A stretch of DNA of 42,700 bases from the IMG/VR virus record IMGVR_UViG_3300031237_000012, positions 1 to 42,700 of that record; one strand, written 5' to 3'. The notes under the pieces are model-generated. The model did no database searches, was not told the origin of the DNA, and saw only the letters and a list, made by a program, of their open reading frames with translations. This document shows, one piece after another, positions 1-6,090 of the stretch (position 1 is the first letter of the stretch; every line of letters begins with the position of its first letter). A program made the translations under genes and the position numbers. Source of the DNA: a virus.

Positions 1-8
1 CAAGGCCA

Positions 9-134
9 CCAAAACTTCTATAACAATGGCGCGGGTGTTGGTGGCCTTGTGGCCGTTGCTGCGCCACTGGGCGCCTACTGGCACGGTGCAACCGCGTTGC
101 AAGGTAAGGTGTGGGGCAATAACCTTGGCTTTGG
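9..134. repeat. Terminal direct repeat, left copy
   Basis: These 126 bases recur exactly at 42575-42700 at the other end of the window. The match stops sharply at base 9; bases 1-8 differ from the sequence before the right copy. Closing the molecule through the repeat gives a 42,566-bp unit and restores an open reading frame across the join. This is what a circular assembly of a permuted phage genome looks like; a short physical terminal repeat is also possible. Confidence 0.93.
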
Positions 135-291
135 CGGTAATGGTGTAAACCACAGCGCTGGGCGCTTGGACCGGGGCGGCTGGCGCGTTAACCATGGCAT
201 GCAGGGCAGTGGCAAGGGTAACGGGCAGCGCAACGGCTGGGGCGGCTACAGGGGCTTTGGTGGTACGTTTGGCTTTGGTAGTAGTGGCCAT
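9..291 (-). CDS. Junction gene, 5' part: basic Ala/Pro/Thr-rich small protein
   Basis: The ATG at 291-289 opens a reading frame that runs off the left end. It continues in frame at 42574 and stops at 42435, giving 423 nt and about 140 residues. The N-terminal 45 or so residues are low-complexity (Lys, Thr, Ala, Pro, Val), like a flexible nucleic-acid-binding tail. A compact C-terminal part of about 85 residues follows. An AGGT at 302-305 (minus) is a modest ribosome binding site. The tail-plus-small-domain layout recalls the 167-aa protein at 17105, but I cannot show homology. The function is unknown; a DNA-binding or regulatory role is inference. Upstream lie GTTACC repeats (418-476) that may control it. 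Confidence 0.7.
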
Positions 292-417
292 TTTGGTTAC
301 CTATTAGTTGTTGGTACGTTGCCGGTAGTGGCAAGTGGTACATAGCATGGTGCGTGCCAACATTAGCAAATCCCTATAAACCAAGCACTTAGCGCTTGGC
401 CCCGTGCTGCATAAAGT

Positions 418-476
418 GTTACCTGTTACCTTGGGTAACGCCTGTGTGTTACCCAAGGTAACGTCTGTGTGTTACC
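418..476. repeat. Tandem GTTACC repeats: operator or iteron cluster
   Basis: Two 23-bp tandem units (425-447 and 448-470) each start with a perfect palindrome, GTTACC-N3-GGTAAC, and end with CTGTGT. Extra GTTACC half-sites lie at 418-423 and 471-476. The two palindromes are also reverse complements of each other. A further GTTACC occurs at 296-301, between this cluster and the start codon of the leftward junction gene. The dyad and regular spacing suggest repeated binding of a dimeric protein. It could be an operator of the leftward operon or an iteron-type replication element. Confidence 0.75.
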
Positions 477-692
477 ACAAATTTCTACCTTTATGCACAT
501 GGTGCGCGTAGCAAGGACCATGCCAGAGCGGAGTTGGCGTGCCACAAGAGCCTGAGGCACGCCACTGGCAGTCCACACCAATCTGGTGCGGGGTCGGGCC
601 AGGAAGTGAGCAAGACTAGAGGATCATGATTGCCCGCGCAGGTGGACAATCTGTCGACTATTCTGGAATCAGCCGACAGATCAGGGTGGGGG
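477..692. other. Non-coding stretch with several hairpins
   Basis: I see no convincing gene here. A 72-codon frame on the minus strand (709-491) has no ribosome binding site and unusual composition. The stretch has three clear inverted repeats: 535-543 with 556-564 (9 bp, 12-nt loop), 576-580 with 584-588, and 649-656 with 674-681 (8 bp, 17-nt loop). None is followed by a T tract, so they are not standard terminators. The stretch follows the end of the early leftward genes and borders the GTTACC cluster. It may hold RNA structure or part of a replication or packaging region. Confidence 0.5.
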
Positions 693-908
693 CTAAATAA
701 AGACGTCATTGTGGAGCATGCAGAGCTTTAGATTATAGTCTAGCTCTTCGCGTGTTGCTGAGGGAGGGGCTATCTCGATTATGCGGAGTACACAAGCTCT
801 TTGTTTATTACTGTTGTGCTCCTGCCAGCGACCATCATTTAGATGAACGCCTTGATTATGAGCGCATCCTGCGAGTAACAGAGCTACGAACAACATCAAA
901 GCTTTCAT
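693..908 (-). CDS. Small predicted lipoprotein
   Basis: A 71-aa protein with a classic lipoprotein signal: Met-Lys, a hydrophobic core and the lipobox LAGC, making Cys15 the lipidated residue. The mature part is about 57 residues, hydrophilic, with two further cysteines (about 40 and 64). The size resembles Rz1-type spanins, but the mature part is not Pro-rich and no Rz partner is adjacent, so I do not call it one. It lies 11 nt after the primase-helicase and is the last clear gene of the leftward early arm. It is probably inserted in an envelope membrane; superinfection exclusion is one possible role, by inference. Confidence 0.7.
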   Translation of the reverse strand: MKALMLFVALLLAGCAHNQGVHLNDGRWQEHNSNKQRACVLRIIEIAPPSATREELDYNLKLCMLHNDVFI

Positions 909-919
909 CTTACACCTCG

Positions 920-3094
920 CTATATCTTAGCTATGAGTGTATCGAGGAATACATCGAAGTCCTTAACCATGAACACTTTGTCCTTCATTACATCTTTCTT
1001 GGATACTGTGTTGACTCTACTCTGGCCAATGTCCTCAGCGCCGAGCTCTTCGAGCAGATCACGGAAGTTGGCCACCTCTAATCGGCCCAGCTTATCCTCT
1101 GGGAGCAGCATATCAAGCATCATGGGCATGGAGAAGCGGTAATCTTCCGTGCCAGAGCGGAATATGATCTTCCTGAACTCACTGAGTTTGTTGGCCACGT
1201 CTCCATTAGTCCAGCGCTTGGCTACTTTGGCTAGGATAGGATACTCGCTAAGATAGTCAGACACGTGGGACTGGGAGTATTCGTTGGCAGGGCGGATGTC
1301 GCCCTCTAAGAAGAGCTGGTAGCCGTAGATTAGGAGGGTAAGCGCGCAGTCTGTAATTACTTCACGATCGCTTGATTTAGTGTCGCCAAACATCTTAACG
1401 CCTTCTACCTCCAATGTAATGAAGCGACGCTCACCAGCACCCTTGGTAGAGCGGATATAGTTGCGGTTCTTATCCACTGTGGTGAGCATGAGGGCCGCCC
1501 GGCGCAAGCATTCTACTGCGTCCTCCCCATGGCTACGGCGCTGGTTACTGATGCGCGTAGTGCTGAGCGTGAAGATATTCTGCTCTACAGTCTTGGCGCA
1601 TCTATCATCTGGGTCATATTCGTCGAACACAGCAACGATGCAGTCTCGGCATTGGCGCACATACTCAACCATGTTGGATCGTGGACCTTCCTTCTCTAAC
1701 TGAGCGATGGGCGGCGTGTAGCCGAGATACTCCAGGCAGCGCGTGAAGCTCTTAGGGAAGTTGGACTTGCCGCACCCACTGGGGCCAACGAGAGCCAACA
1801 CCCACTGTACATCTACCTTACGATCTGGTGACCACAGCGCAACCATGTCCCGAGAGCAGCGAATCATAGTTTCTACTGTTTCATCCATGGTCATAGGACC
1901 TTTGACCTTTATGCCATCTGTAAACATGCGCCTTGCTGCTTCCTGGGCTTGGGCCAAGGTAACTGGCGGCTGCTGGCTAAGCAGTAGCAGCGGTATGGAC
2001 ATCATACGAGCCTGCATTTCCATCGCACAGGCCTGCTTAACCTGAGTTCCACGGACACCAGCGCCTTCGCCCACAAACACGGTGTCCGCCAGCCACGTCT
2101 CATATCGCATTGCAAATGACTCTAAGGTTTCAGCACCTGATGGAATGTCCTCTTTGTTGTAGATTGCTCCACCTACATCCTGAACATAATTACTCCATAG
2201 CGGGTGATTAAGAAGCCTTCTGTAGTTGGCAGCAGTCTGCTCAATGAGGATTCTGTCCTTGGTAACTTTGACTTTGACTTGGTACTTGGCGATGAGGTGA
2301 GCAACTGGGAGAGCAGTTGTGACATCAACTCCTGAATCTTCAATGACTGCAAGGAAATGGGAACGGGCAAATTCTCCTTGGTCCACAAGCCAGTCGTCCC
2401 AGCCATTCCTGCCGTCTTGCATAGGAGGGACATTGGGAAAGGTGCAGGTGATATCAGGCCTAATTGCATGGATCCACCCCTTGAGCTGAGATGCGGCATG
2501 CATCACGTTAGGATTTTCGATTATGTCCCCGTCAAAGCACACTACGATCTTAGCGCTTGGCACCATGCACTTGATCATATCAGACAGAGATTCTTTCAGC
2601 CTTTTGTCTGTACTCCAGTTGGTGCATCCTGAGAGCGCTAGGCTGGGGATGCCAGTAATAGACTGGGCCAGAGCAGAGCTAGTGAACTTTTCGTGGAACA
2701 TGACTATCGGGGCTTGACACATCTCTGAAACTGTTGAGTTATAGTAGATGCAATCAGCACCCTTGTCGCTTATCTGTACGAATTTGGGAGGATTAGAAAC
2801 TGGGTGGAATGTCTTGTTTCGGCGCTGATATATATCTGCCTTGGGCCAGTTGCAGGGGCGGAGGAGCCAGCGATCATCATACAGCTCCCCGTCTGGTCCT
2901 CTAATTTGGAATGCCCACCCCTCTAAGATAAGTGGCGCAAATTGATTCTCACCAGTCTTTGTGAAGAATCCGACGTTTGCGTTCTTGTAGGGGAGTATGG
3001 GTAGGTCTTGTATAGATAGGCCGCGATCATCTAGATACTGCGCCACCTCACTCAAATAAGTTTTATCCGTCTGGAGAAACTTAGAAATGGTCAT
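920..3094 (-). CDS. Primase-helicase: TOPRIM-like domain plus P-loop ATPase
   Basis: A 724-aa replication protein. The N-terminal half looks like the DUF3854-type TOPRIM region found in phage and plasmid primases: a Glu-bearing strand near residue 135 (EKFTSSA), KIVVCFDGD at about 182-190, and GWDDWL near 231. The C-terminal half is a helicase-like ATPase: Walker A GPSGCGKS at 437-444, Walker B IVAVFDEYD at 486-494, a sensor-like LMLTTVDKN, and an arginine-rich segment after it. It probably primes and unwinds DNA for the family A polymerase encoded at 12.6 kb. GGAG 6 nt before the ATG supports the start. The leader (3095-3236) is crossed by an antisense promoter and terminator. No separate replicative helicase of the DnaB type is seen. 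Confidence 0.82.
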   Translation of the reverse strand: MTISKFLQTDKTYLSEVAQYLDDRGLSIQDLPILPYKNANVGFFTKTGENQFAPLILEGWAFQIRGPDGELYDDRWLLRPCNWPKADIYQRRNKTFHPVSNPPKFVQISDKGADCIYYNSTVSEMCQAPIVMFHEKFTSSALAQSITGIPSLALSGCTNWSTDKRLKESLSDMIKCMVPSAKIVVCFDGDIIENPNVMHAASQLKGWIHAIRPDITCTFPNVPPMQDGRNGWDDWLVDQGEFARSHFLAVIEDSGVDVTTALPVAHLIAKYQVKVKVTKDRILIEQTAANYRRLLNHPLWSNYVQDVGGAIYNKEDIPSGAETLESFAMRYETWLADTVFVGEGAGVRGTQVKQACAMEMQARMMSIPLLLLSQQPPVTLAQAQEAARRMFTDGIKVKGPMTMDETVETMIRCSRDMVALWSPDRKVDVQWVLALVGPSGCGKSNFPKSFTRCLEYLGYTPPIAQLEKEGPRSNMVEYVRQCRDCIVAVFDEYDPDDRCAKTVEQNIFTLSTTRISNQRRSHGEDAVECLRRAALMLTTVDKNRNYIRSTKGAGERRFITLEVEGVKMFGDTKSSDREVITDCALTLLIYGYQLFLEGDIRPANEYSQSHVSDYLSEYPILAKVAKRWTNGDVANKLSEFRKIIFRSGTEDYRFSMPMMLDMLLPEDKLGRLEVANFRDLLEELGAEDIGQSRVNTVSKKDVMKDKVFMVKDFDVFLDTLIAKI

Positions 3095-3096
3095 GC

Positions 3097-3126
3097 TTGC
3101 TCCTCTGGCCGGGCGTGTGCTACAAT
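3097..3126 (+). promoter_or_regulatory. Plus-strand promoter antisense to primase leader
   Basis: -35 TTGCTC at 3097-3102, 18-bp spacer, -10 TACAAT at 3121-3126 preceded by TGC (extended -10). The predicted start is about 3132. No plus-strand gene follows, but a strong terminator does. It belongs to the same TTGCnT-type family as other promoters in this genome. Confidence 0.65.
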
Positions 3127-3131
3127 GGCCG

Positions 3132-3189
3132 CGTTCATGCTAAATACGCGCTTTGCCCCGAATAGTCCAACAGCTACTCGGGGCTTTTT
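3132..3189 (+). ncRNA. Candidate antisense RNA to primase-helicase leader
   Basis: The interval between the promoter at 3097-3126 and the terminator at 3155-3189 would give an RNA of about 58 nt. It has a short 5' hairpin (GCGT/ACGC) and a strong 3' hairpin. All neighbouring genes are on the opposite strand, so this RNA would be fully complementary to the leader of the primase-helicase message. This is like antisense control of plasmid replication genes (CopA or RNAI in concept). It is inferred from DNA signals only. Confidence 0.5.
3155..3189 (+). terminator. Intrinsic terminator
   Basis: A 12-bp near-perfect stem (GCCCCGA at 3155-3161 pairs with TCGGGGC at 3178-3184, extended inward by more pairs) is followed by TTTTTATT. 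The T tract is on the plus strand only, so it does not stop the leftward early transcript. Confidence 0.85.
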
Positions 3190-3236
3190 ATTGCTTGCAG
3201 GTTTTGCATTGTACGCGCTTGGCAACTGCCCGGCAA

Positions 3237-3635
3237 TTACGGTGCGTAGCCGCCCCTGACAACTCGTACGCCGCGCAAAGGGGTTGGCGTGGTGGGCACA
3301 CGCGGTACAGGCCCAGCGTTGGCCCTACGCTGGCGTAGCAGGCTAATAGCATTGGTGAGCATGGCCCAAGGACGGGCGCTGTCGTAGGGCAATTGGTTAC
3401 GCAGAGCTTCCAGGTCTTGCAGTAGATTGCTAGGCGTGAAGTGCTCAGTGCAGAACTCTAAGCGCTGAGCGTGGCACGCTTCACACGTTATAAACACAGC
3501 CACGACCCCATCTCCTTCACTGGCCACCAAGCGCCACATGGAAGTCTTGGCTGGGATAGGGCCATTGCACTCGCAGCAACGAACCTTTCTGCTCGCAGTG
3601 CTAAGCACTTCATCGTACGAAATGTATTCACTCAT
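3237..3635 (-). CDS. Zinc-finger protein of unknown function
   Basis: 132 aa. Two CxxC pairs (CCEC near residue 20 and CEAC near 52) are spaced like a treble-clef or ribbon zinc site. The C-terminus is basic and Pro-rich (residues about 100-132), which is typical of a disordered nucleic-acid-binding tail. The start codon overlaps the stop of the upstream gene (TGATG), so translation is probably coupled. I do not recognise a specific family. Confidence 0.7.
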   Translation of the reverse strand: MSEYISYDEVLSTASRKVRCCECNGPIPAKTSMWRLVASEGDGVVAVFITCEACHAQRLEFCTEHFTPSNLLQDLEALRNQLPYDSARPWAMLTNAISLLRQRRANAGPVPRVPTTPTPLRGVRVVRGGYAP

Positions 3636-3901
3636 CAGTGATTACCTCTTCCAGTGCGCAGTTCTCCACACTTAGAGCATACATCAATGGATCTGAGCTG
3701 ATTATACTCTAAGTTGTGCCACTCATGATCACAATCTTTCTTTTGTAGCTGCTTCTCTAACTCCTCTATGCGGGCCAATAGGCGATCAACGCGGAATTTA
3801 TGGTCCTTATATAGGACAAACACACCCTTGGAGGATCTGTCCATGGGCATATGATCCTTAGTGCCGGGCCAGAACGGCGGGTGAAATCTGGTTATGCTCA
3901 T
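3635..3901 (-). CDS. Small zinc-ribbon/coiled-coil protein
   Basis: 88 aa from the ATG at 3901, chosen because GGAG lies 8 nt upstream; the GTG 6 nt further upstream overlaps that site. A central charged helix (LLARIEELEKQLQKK) looks like a coiled coil. It is followed by a C-x-H ... CSKC cluster that can bind zinc. The start overlaps the stop of the 27-aa gene before it (TAATG). Function unknown. Confidence 0.68.
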   Translation of the reverse strand: MSITRFHPPFWPGTKDHMPMDRSSKGVFVLYKDHKFRVDRLLARIEELEKQLQKKDCDHEWHNLEYNQLRSIDVCSKCGELRTGRGNH

Positions 3902-3984
3902 TACCACTCTCCTTCATCATACAGAACCCAGATGGCCAAGCTCAGCCAAATGAGTAATAGGATAATCCCGCCCCAGTACCACAT
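3901..3984 (-). CDS. 27-aa single-pass membrane peptide
   Basis: A 27-residue frame, almost entirely one hydrophobic segment (Trp-Tyr-Trp start, Ile/Leu core, DEGEW end). GGAGG lies 8 nt upstream of the ATG, and its stop overlaps the next start (TAATG). The tight packing on both sides and the strong ribosome binding site argue that it is translated. Function unknown; tiny phage membrane peptides often act on host envelope proteins, but nothing here shows that. Confidence 0.55.
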   Translation of the reverse strand: MWYWGGIILLLIWLSLAIWVLYDEGEW

Positions 3985-3986
3985 AC

Positions 3987-4091
3987 TCAGTCCTCCTCTC
4001 CTATACATGCGTGGAATAATATGACCAGTATAAAGCCAGCGAATAGGACAAACATCACCAGCCCCATTACCATCTCTGGATGCGCGTGCAT
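3987..4091 (-). CDS. 34-aa membrane peptide
   Basis: 34 residues: short polar N-terminus (MHAHPE), one membrane helix (about residues 8-27), acidic C-terminus (GEED). AGGTG lies 4 nt upstream of the ATG. It ends 2 nt before the next small membrane gene, forming a run with its neighbours. Function unknown. Confidence 0.55.
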   Translation of the reverse strand: MHAHPEMVMGLVMFVLFAGFILVILFHACIGEED

Positions 4092-4128
4092 GCTACACCT
4101 CAGCGCGCCGTCCTTGGCGCTTATCAAG

Positions 4129-4299
4129 TTAGAGTTTCCACATCCACATCATGTTGGAAGTAATCCCAACAAGATAAGAGTAAGGAGGTGGTACGAAGAA
4201 CGCGGCCACAATCCCCATGCTGACTCCAAGTTTCAGCACCACAGCATGCTCAATCTTCAGCCAAGGGATGTGGCGAGTCACAACTTCATTCAGACACAT
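4129..4299 (-). CDS. 56-aa membrane protein
   Basis: The start at 4299 overlaps the end of the 62-aa gene before it. The upstream part of the open frame lies inside that gene and is probably not used. Two hydrophobic segments (about residues 18-36 and 38-54) with a Pro-Pro-Pro turn suggest a helical hairpin in the membrane. No clear ribosome binding site, so translation may depend on coupling. Function unknown. Confidence 0.5.
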   Translation of the reverse strand: MCLNEVVTRHIPWLKIEHAVVLKLGVSMGIVAAFFVPPPYSYLVGITSNMMWMWKL

Positions 4300-4474
4300 G
4301 CTGCACCGCCAGTCCAATAAGGACAAATACTGCCAGTACCCCGGCAGCGATAGCGTGGATACCATGCGCCTCTACAAACGTGGCACTGAGGTAGGTGAGG
4401 TGGGTCATCAGCTCTCCCTTATGAGCCCAGTGCCGAGCGTTGATTGCTTCCTTGATCCTGTCGAAGATGTTCAT
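4286..4474 (-). CDS. 62-aa membrane protein
   Basis: AGGAG lies 9 nt before the ATG. The N-terminal half is amphipathic and charged; residues about 40-58 form one membrane helix (GIHAIAAGVLAVFVLIGLA). The size and topology would fit a small holin-like or envelope-acting protein. The recognisable lysis genes, however, are in the late region at 33.7-35.9 kb, so I leave it as unknown. Confidence 0.6.
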   Translation of the reverse strand: MNIFDRIKEAINARHWAHKGELMTHLTYLSATFVEAHGIHAIAAGVLAVFVLIGLAVQHVSE

Positions 4475-4529
4475 GCTTTGTACTCCTATATAATTAATAT
4501 TCTTTTCGGGCTGTGGTGCTCACCCCAAT

Positions 4530-4551
4530 GGCGCACTCGTCGGAATGCGCC
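4530..4551. other. Hairpin between early genes
   Basis: Inverted repeat GGCGCA (4530-4535) / TGCGCC (4546-4551) in the 90-nt gap between two early genes. No T tract on the leftward side, so it is more likely an RNA processing or stability element than a terminator. Confidence 0.35.
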
Positions 4552-4564
4552 CTAAGAGTTATTC

Positions 4565-4777
4565 TCACATCCTCATATTAGTATTGGGAATATCCCAGTT
4601 CATTTCACGTTCCAGCGCGTGGCCGAAGCTCGACACGCGCATCTTTGGGCTCTCCTTGTGCCATGGCCAAGCATGATGCTTATGCACCCAGCCCCGAGCG
4701 CGGAGCCATTCCTCTGCAACGGCCCGCATCTCCTCGTCTGACCAAGCGGATGGATCAATGGGGGCCTTCATCTTCAT
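4565..4777 (-). CDS. 70-aa protein, RGW-type small family
   Basis: Acidic and Trp-rich. The segment EEWLRARGW ... WPWHK resembles YLLVRGW ... WEWSK in the gene just upstream (4755-4940), so the two look like diverged duplicates. The pattern (helix, Arg-Gly-Trp, Trp-x-Trp strand) suggests a small alpha/beta domain. The start overlaps the neighbour by 23 nt. Function unknown. Confidence 0.62.
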   Translation of the reverse strand: MKMKAPIDPSAWSDEEMRAVAEEWLRARGWVHKHHAWPWHKESPKMRVSSFGHALEREMNWDIPNTNMRM

Positions 4778-4940
4778 CCTCGAATTGAAAGTCCAACGCT
4801 TGGCCTATAGTAACCGCCCTTTGATGGTAGGCTGGGCTATCCCCATACGGATAGAATTTTGACCACTCCCAGCCGTCTACATCTTGCTCCCAGCCGCGCA
4901 CTAGGAGATAGTTAATGCACTGCATCTTAAAGGTGTTCAT
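4755..4940 (-). CDS. 61-aa protein, RGW-type small family
   Basis: The start at 4940 is chosen because it overlaps the preceding stop as ATGA and has GAGGAGG upstream. It carries the same LxxRGW ... WxW-K pattern as the next gene, then an acidic C-terminus. Part of a coupled run of four small genes behind the promoter at 5300-5328. Function unknown. Confidence 0.65.
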   Translation of the reverse strand: MNTFKMQCINYLLVRGWEQDVDGWEWSKFYPYGDSPAYHQRAVTIGQALDFQFEDEDEGPH

Positions 4941-5101
4941 AGCAGCCCCTCCTCTAGTTGGATTGAGATCTCTTTGGTGTCGTAGCAGAAATACAGGCGT
5001 CCGTCTGCCACCCATATCTTCACTTCATCTTTCTGGCTGAAATGAAGCCCAAAGTATTTGAGAGCATCTTTCATTTCTTGGTACAGATCTTCCATACTCA
5101 T
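4937..5101 (-). CDS. 54-aa hypothetical protein
   Basis: Runs from an ATG that overlaps the previous stop (ATGA) to a TGA that overlaps the next start (ATGA). Mixed composition with an N-terminal helix (MEDLYQEMKDALKYFGLHF) and beta-like residues after it (KIWVADGRLYFCY). The double overlap is strong evidence that it is a real gene. No family recognised. Confidence 0.65.
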   Translation of the reverse strand: MSMEDLYQEMKDALKYFGLHFSQKDEVKIWVADGRLYFCYDTKEISIQLEEGLL

Positions 5102-5262
5102 AGCGGCAACCCTCTCAGATCCCAGGTAATTGGGCAGAATAGCCCATCTTCAAACGCATAGAAAGGCATGCAGCGTGGGTACGGAGCCCGCCACATGATA
5201 AGGTTTTCGTAGGAATTAAAAGTCAGGGGGATGTAGAGCGGAGTGCGGAATAGATAAGTCAT
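5098..5262 (-). CDS. 54-aa hypothetical protein, first after a promoter
   Basis: The start at 5262 is supported by AGGA 9 nt upstream. A longer frame from 5328 would run through the promoter and operator and is unlikely. The product is aromatic- and Pro-rich (MTYLFRTPLYIPLTF), possibly a small beta protein. It is the first gene downstream of the leftward promoter at 5300-5328. Function unknown. Confidence 0.6.
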   Translation of the reverse strand: MTYLFRTPLYIPLTFNSYENLIMWRAPYPRCMPFYAFEDGLFCPITWDLRGLPL

Positions 5263-5292
5263 TTTGGGAGTTCCTACTAATGTTGTAGCTGG

Positions 5293-5323
5293 TAGTGCCA
5301 CTGTACTACAGGCAGTGGCACTA
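5293..5323. promoter_or_regulatory. Perfect inverted repeat over promoter (operator)
   Basis: Arms TAGTGCCACTG (5293-5303) and CAGTGGCACTA (5313-5323), 11 bp each and perfectly complementary, 9-bp centre. It covers the spacer, the -10 and the predicted start of the leftward promoter. A similar repeat lies over the promoter at 9.86 kb, so this looks like a specific binding site for one regulator. Confidence 0.7.
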
Positions 5324-5328
5324 TGCAA
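5300..5328 (-). promoter_or_regulatory. Leftward promoter P5.3
   Basis: On the minus strand: -35 TTGCAT (5328-5323), 17-bp spacer, -10 TACAGT (5305-5300), followed by GGCAC. It lies between the nucleotidyltransferase gene and the small gene starting at 5262. Confidence 0.7.
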
Positions 5329-5331
5329 GGG

Positions 5332-6090
5332 TTACGGGTGCTCTTGGCTATTCCAATCAATGTCATCAAGAGGACACAGGGGTTCAACGCAGTCAGTTGA
5401 GAACTCAGCGCTGAGCTGCTCATCTTCAAGCTCTACACCATCCACCACTGTAAGAGGATCTACCTCTCTGAACAGACCAAGTAGAACCTGAGCCTGCCAC
5501 TCTTCAGACCGGTCGTAAAACTTAGCACGATTAATGCCCTGTAGCAGCCGCGCGGTCACCTTGGCTAAGTTGCCGGGGCTGATATGGTATCCTTTGGCAA
5601 TGAACTTCTGCAGCCGCATGAAGCTGCCGCCAGCGTCTTCATTACGAACTGGGGACATATAAGTCAGCGACTTACTGGCCAGATCTCGGTAGAAGCGCTC
5701 GTTACAGTAGCTCTTCCAGCCGTCCTTATACCACACAGCCGCGCTGGCAATGGTAAAGTCAAAGGATTCACAGCATGCTCCTGGCTCAGCAAAAGTCCAG
5801 CGCGTGATGAACTGCACTGGCGTCTGGCCACGAGTAAGAATGGTGTAGGCGTTGGAAGTCTTCATGTCCCGCACTTGGCGCTGAGCGGCGAATAGGACAG
5901 CCTGATTGTCTATATACCCTAGATCAGAACCCCAAAGATCAATATCATTGACCTCCTCCCCAGAAATTCTGGCCCGGATATATCCTCCGGCCAAGAACAG
6001 CCGACCATTGGAGCTCTTGAGCAGCCTGACCACATCTTTAGGTAGGCTAGTCACTATACGTTGTACGTCTTCTGCAAATAATTGACTCAT
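5332..6090 (-). CDS. Nucleotidyltransferase of the CCA-adding/poly(A) polymerase fold
   Basis: 252 aa. The N-terminal third has the polymerase-beta superfamily signature: FLAGGYIRA (Gly-Gly near 35-36) followed by NDIDLWGSD, with two acidic residues at about 49 and 51, and a third candidate acid in SFDFTIA (about 111). This arrangement is typical of the catalytic head of tRNA nucleotidyltransferases and poly(A) polymerases. The C-terminal half is helical and does not show a full tRNA-binding tail; the protein is shorter than cellular CCA-adding enzymes. It probably transfers a nucleotide to an RNA, protein or small molecule; the target is unknown. Start overlaps the previous stop (ATGA). Confidence 0.72.
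   Translation of the reverse strand: MSQLFAEDVQRIVTSLPKDVVRLLKSSNGRLFLAGGYIRARISGEEVNDIDLWGSDLGYIDNQAVLFAAQRQVRDMKTSNAYTILTRGQTPVQFITRWTFAEPGACCESFDFTIASAAVWYKDGWKSYCNERFYRDLASKSLTYMSPVRNEDAGGSFMRLQKFIAKGYHISPGNLAKVTARLLQGINRAKFYDRSEEWQAQVLLGLFREVDPLTVVDGVELEDEQLSAEFSTDCVEPLCPLDDIDWNSQEHP

Noticed and set aside
491-709. 72-codon minus-strand frame after the lipoprotein gene
   Set aside because: No ribosome binding site, Trp/Cys/Pro-heavy composition, and it spans several hairpins; the frame is better explained as non-coding.
728-742. TATAAT on the minus strand inside the lipoprotein gene
   Set aside because: No acceptable -35 at 16-18 bp and no convincing gene downstream; probably chance within the coding sequence.
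693-908. Small lipoprotein as Rz1 spanin
   Set aside because: No overlapping Rz partner, not Pro-rich, and it lies in the early arm away from the lysis genes.
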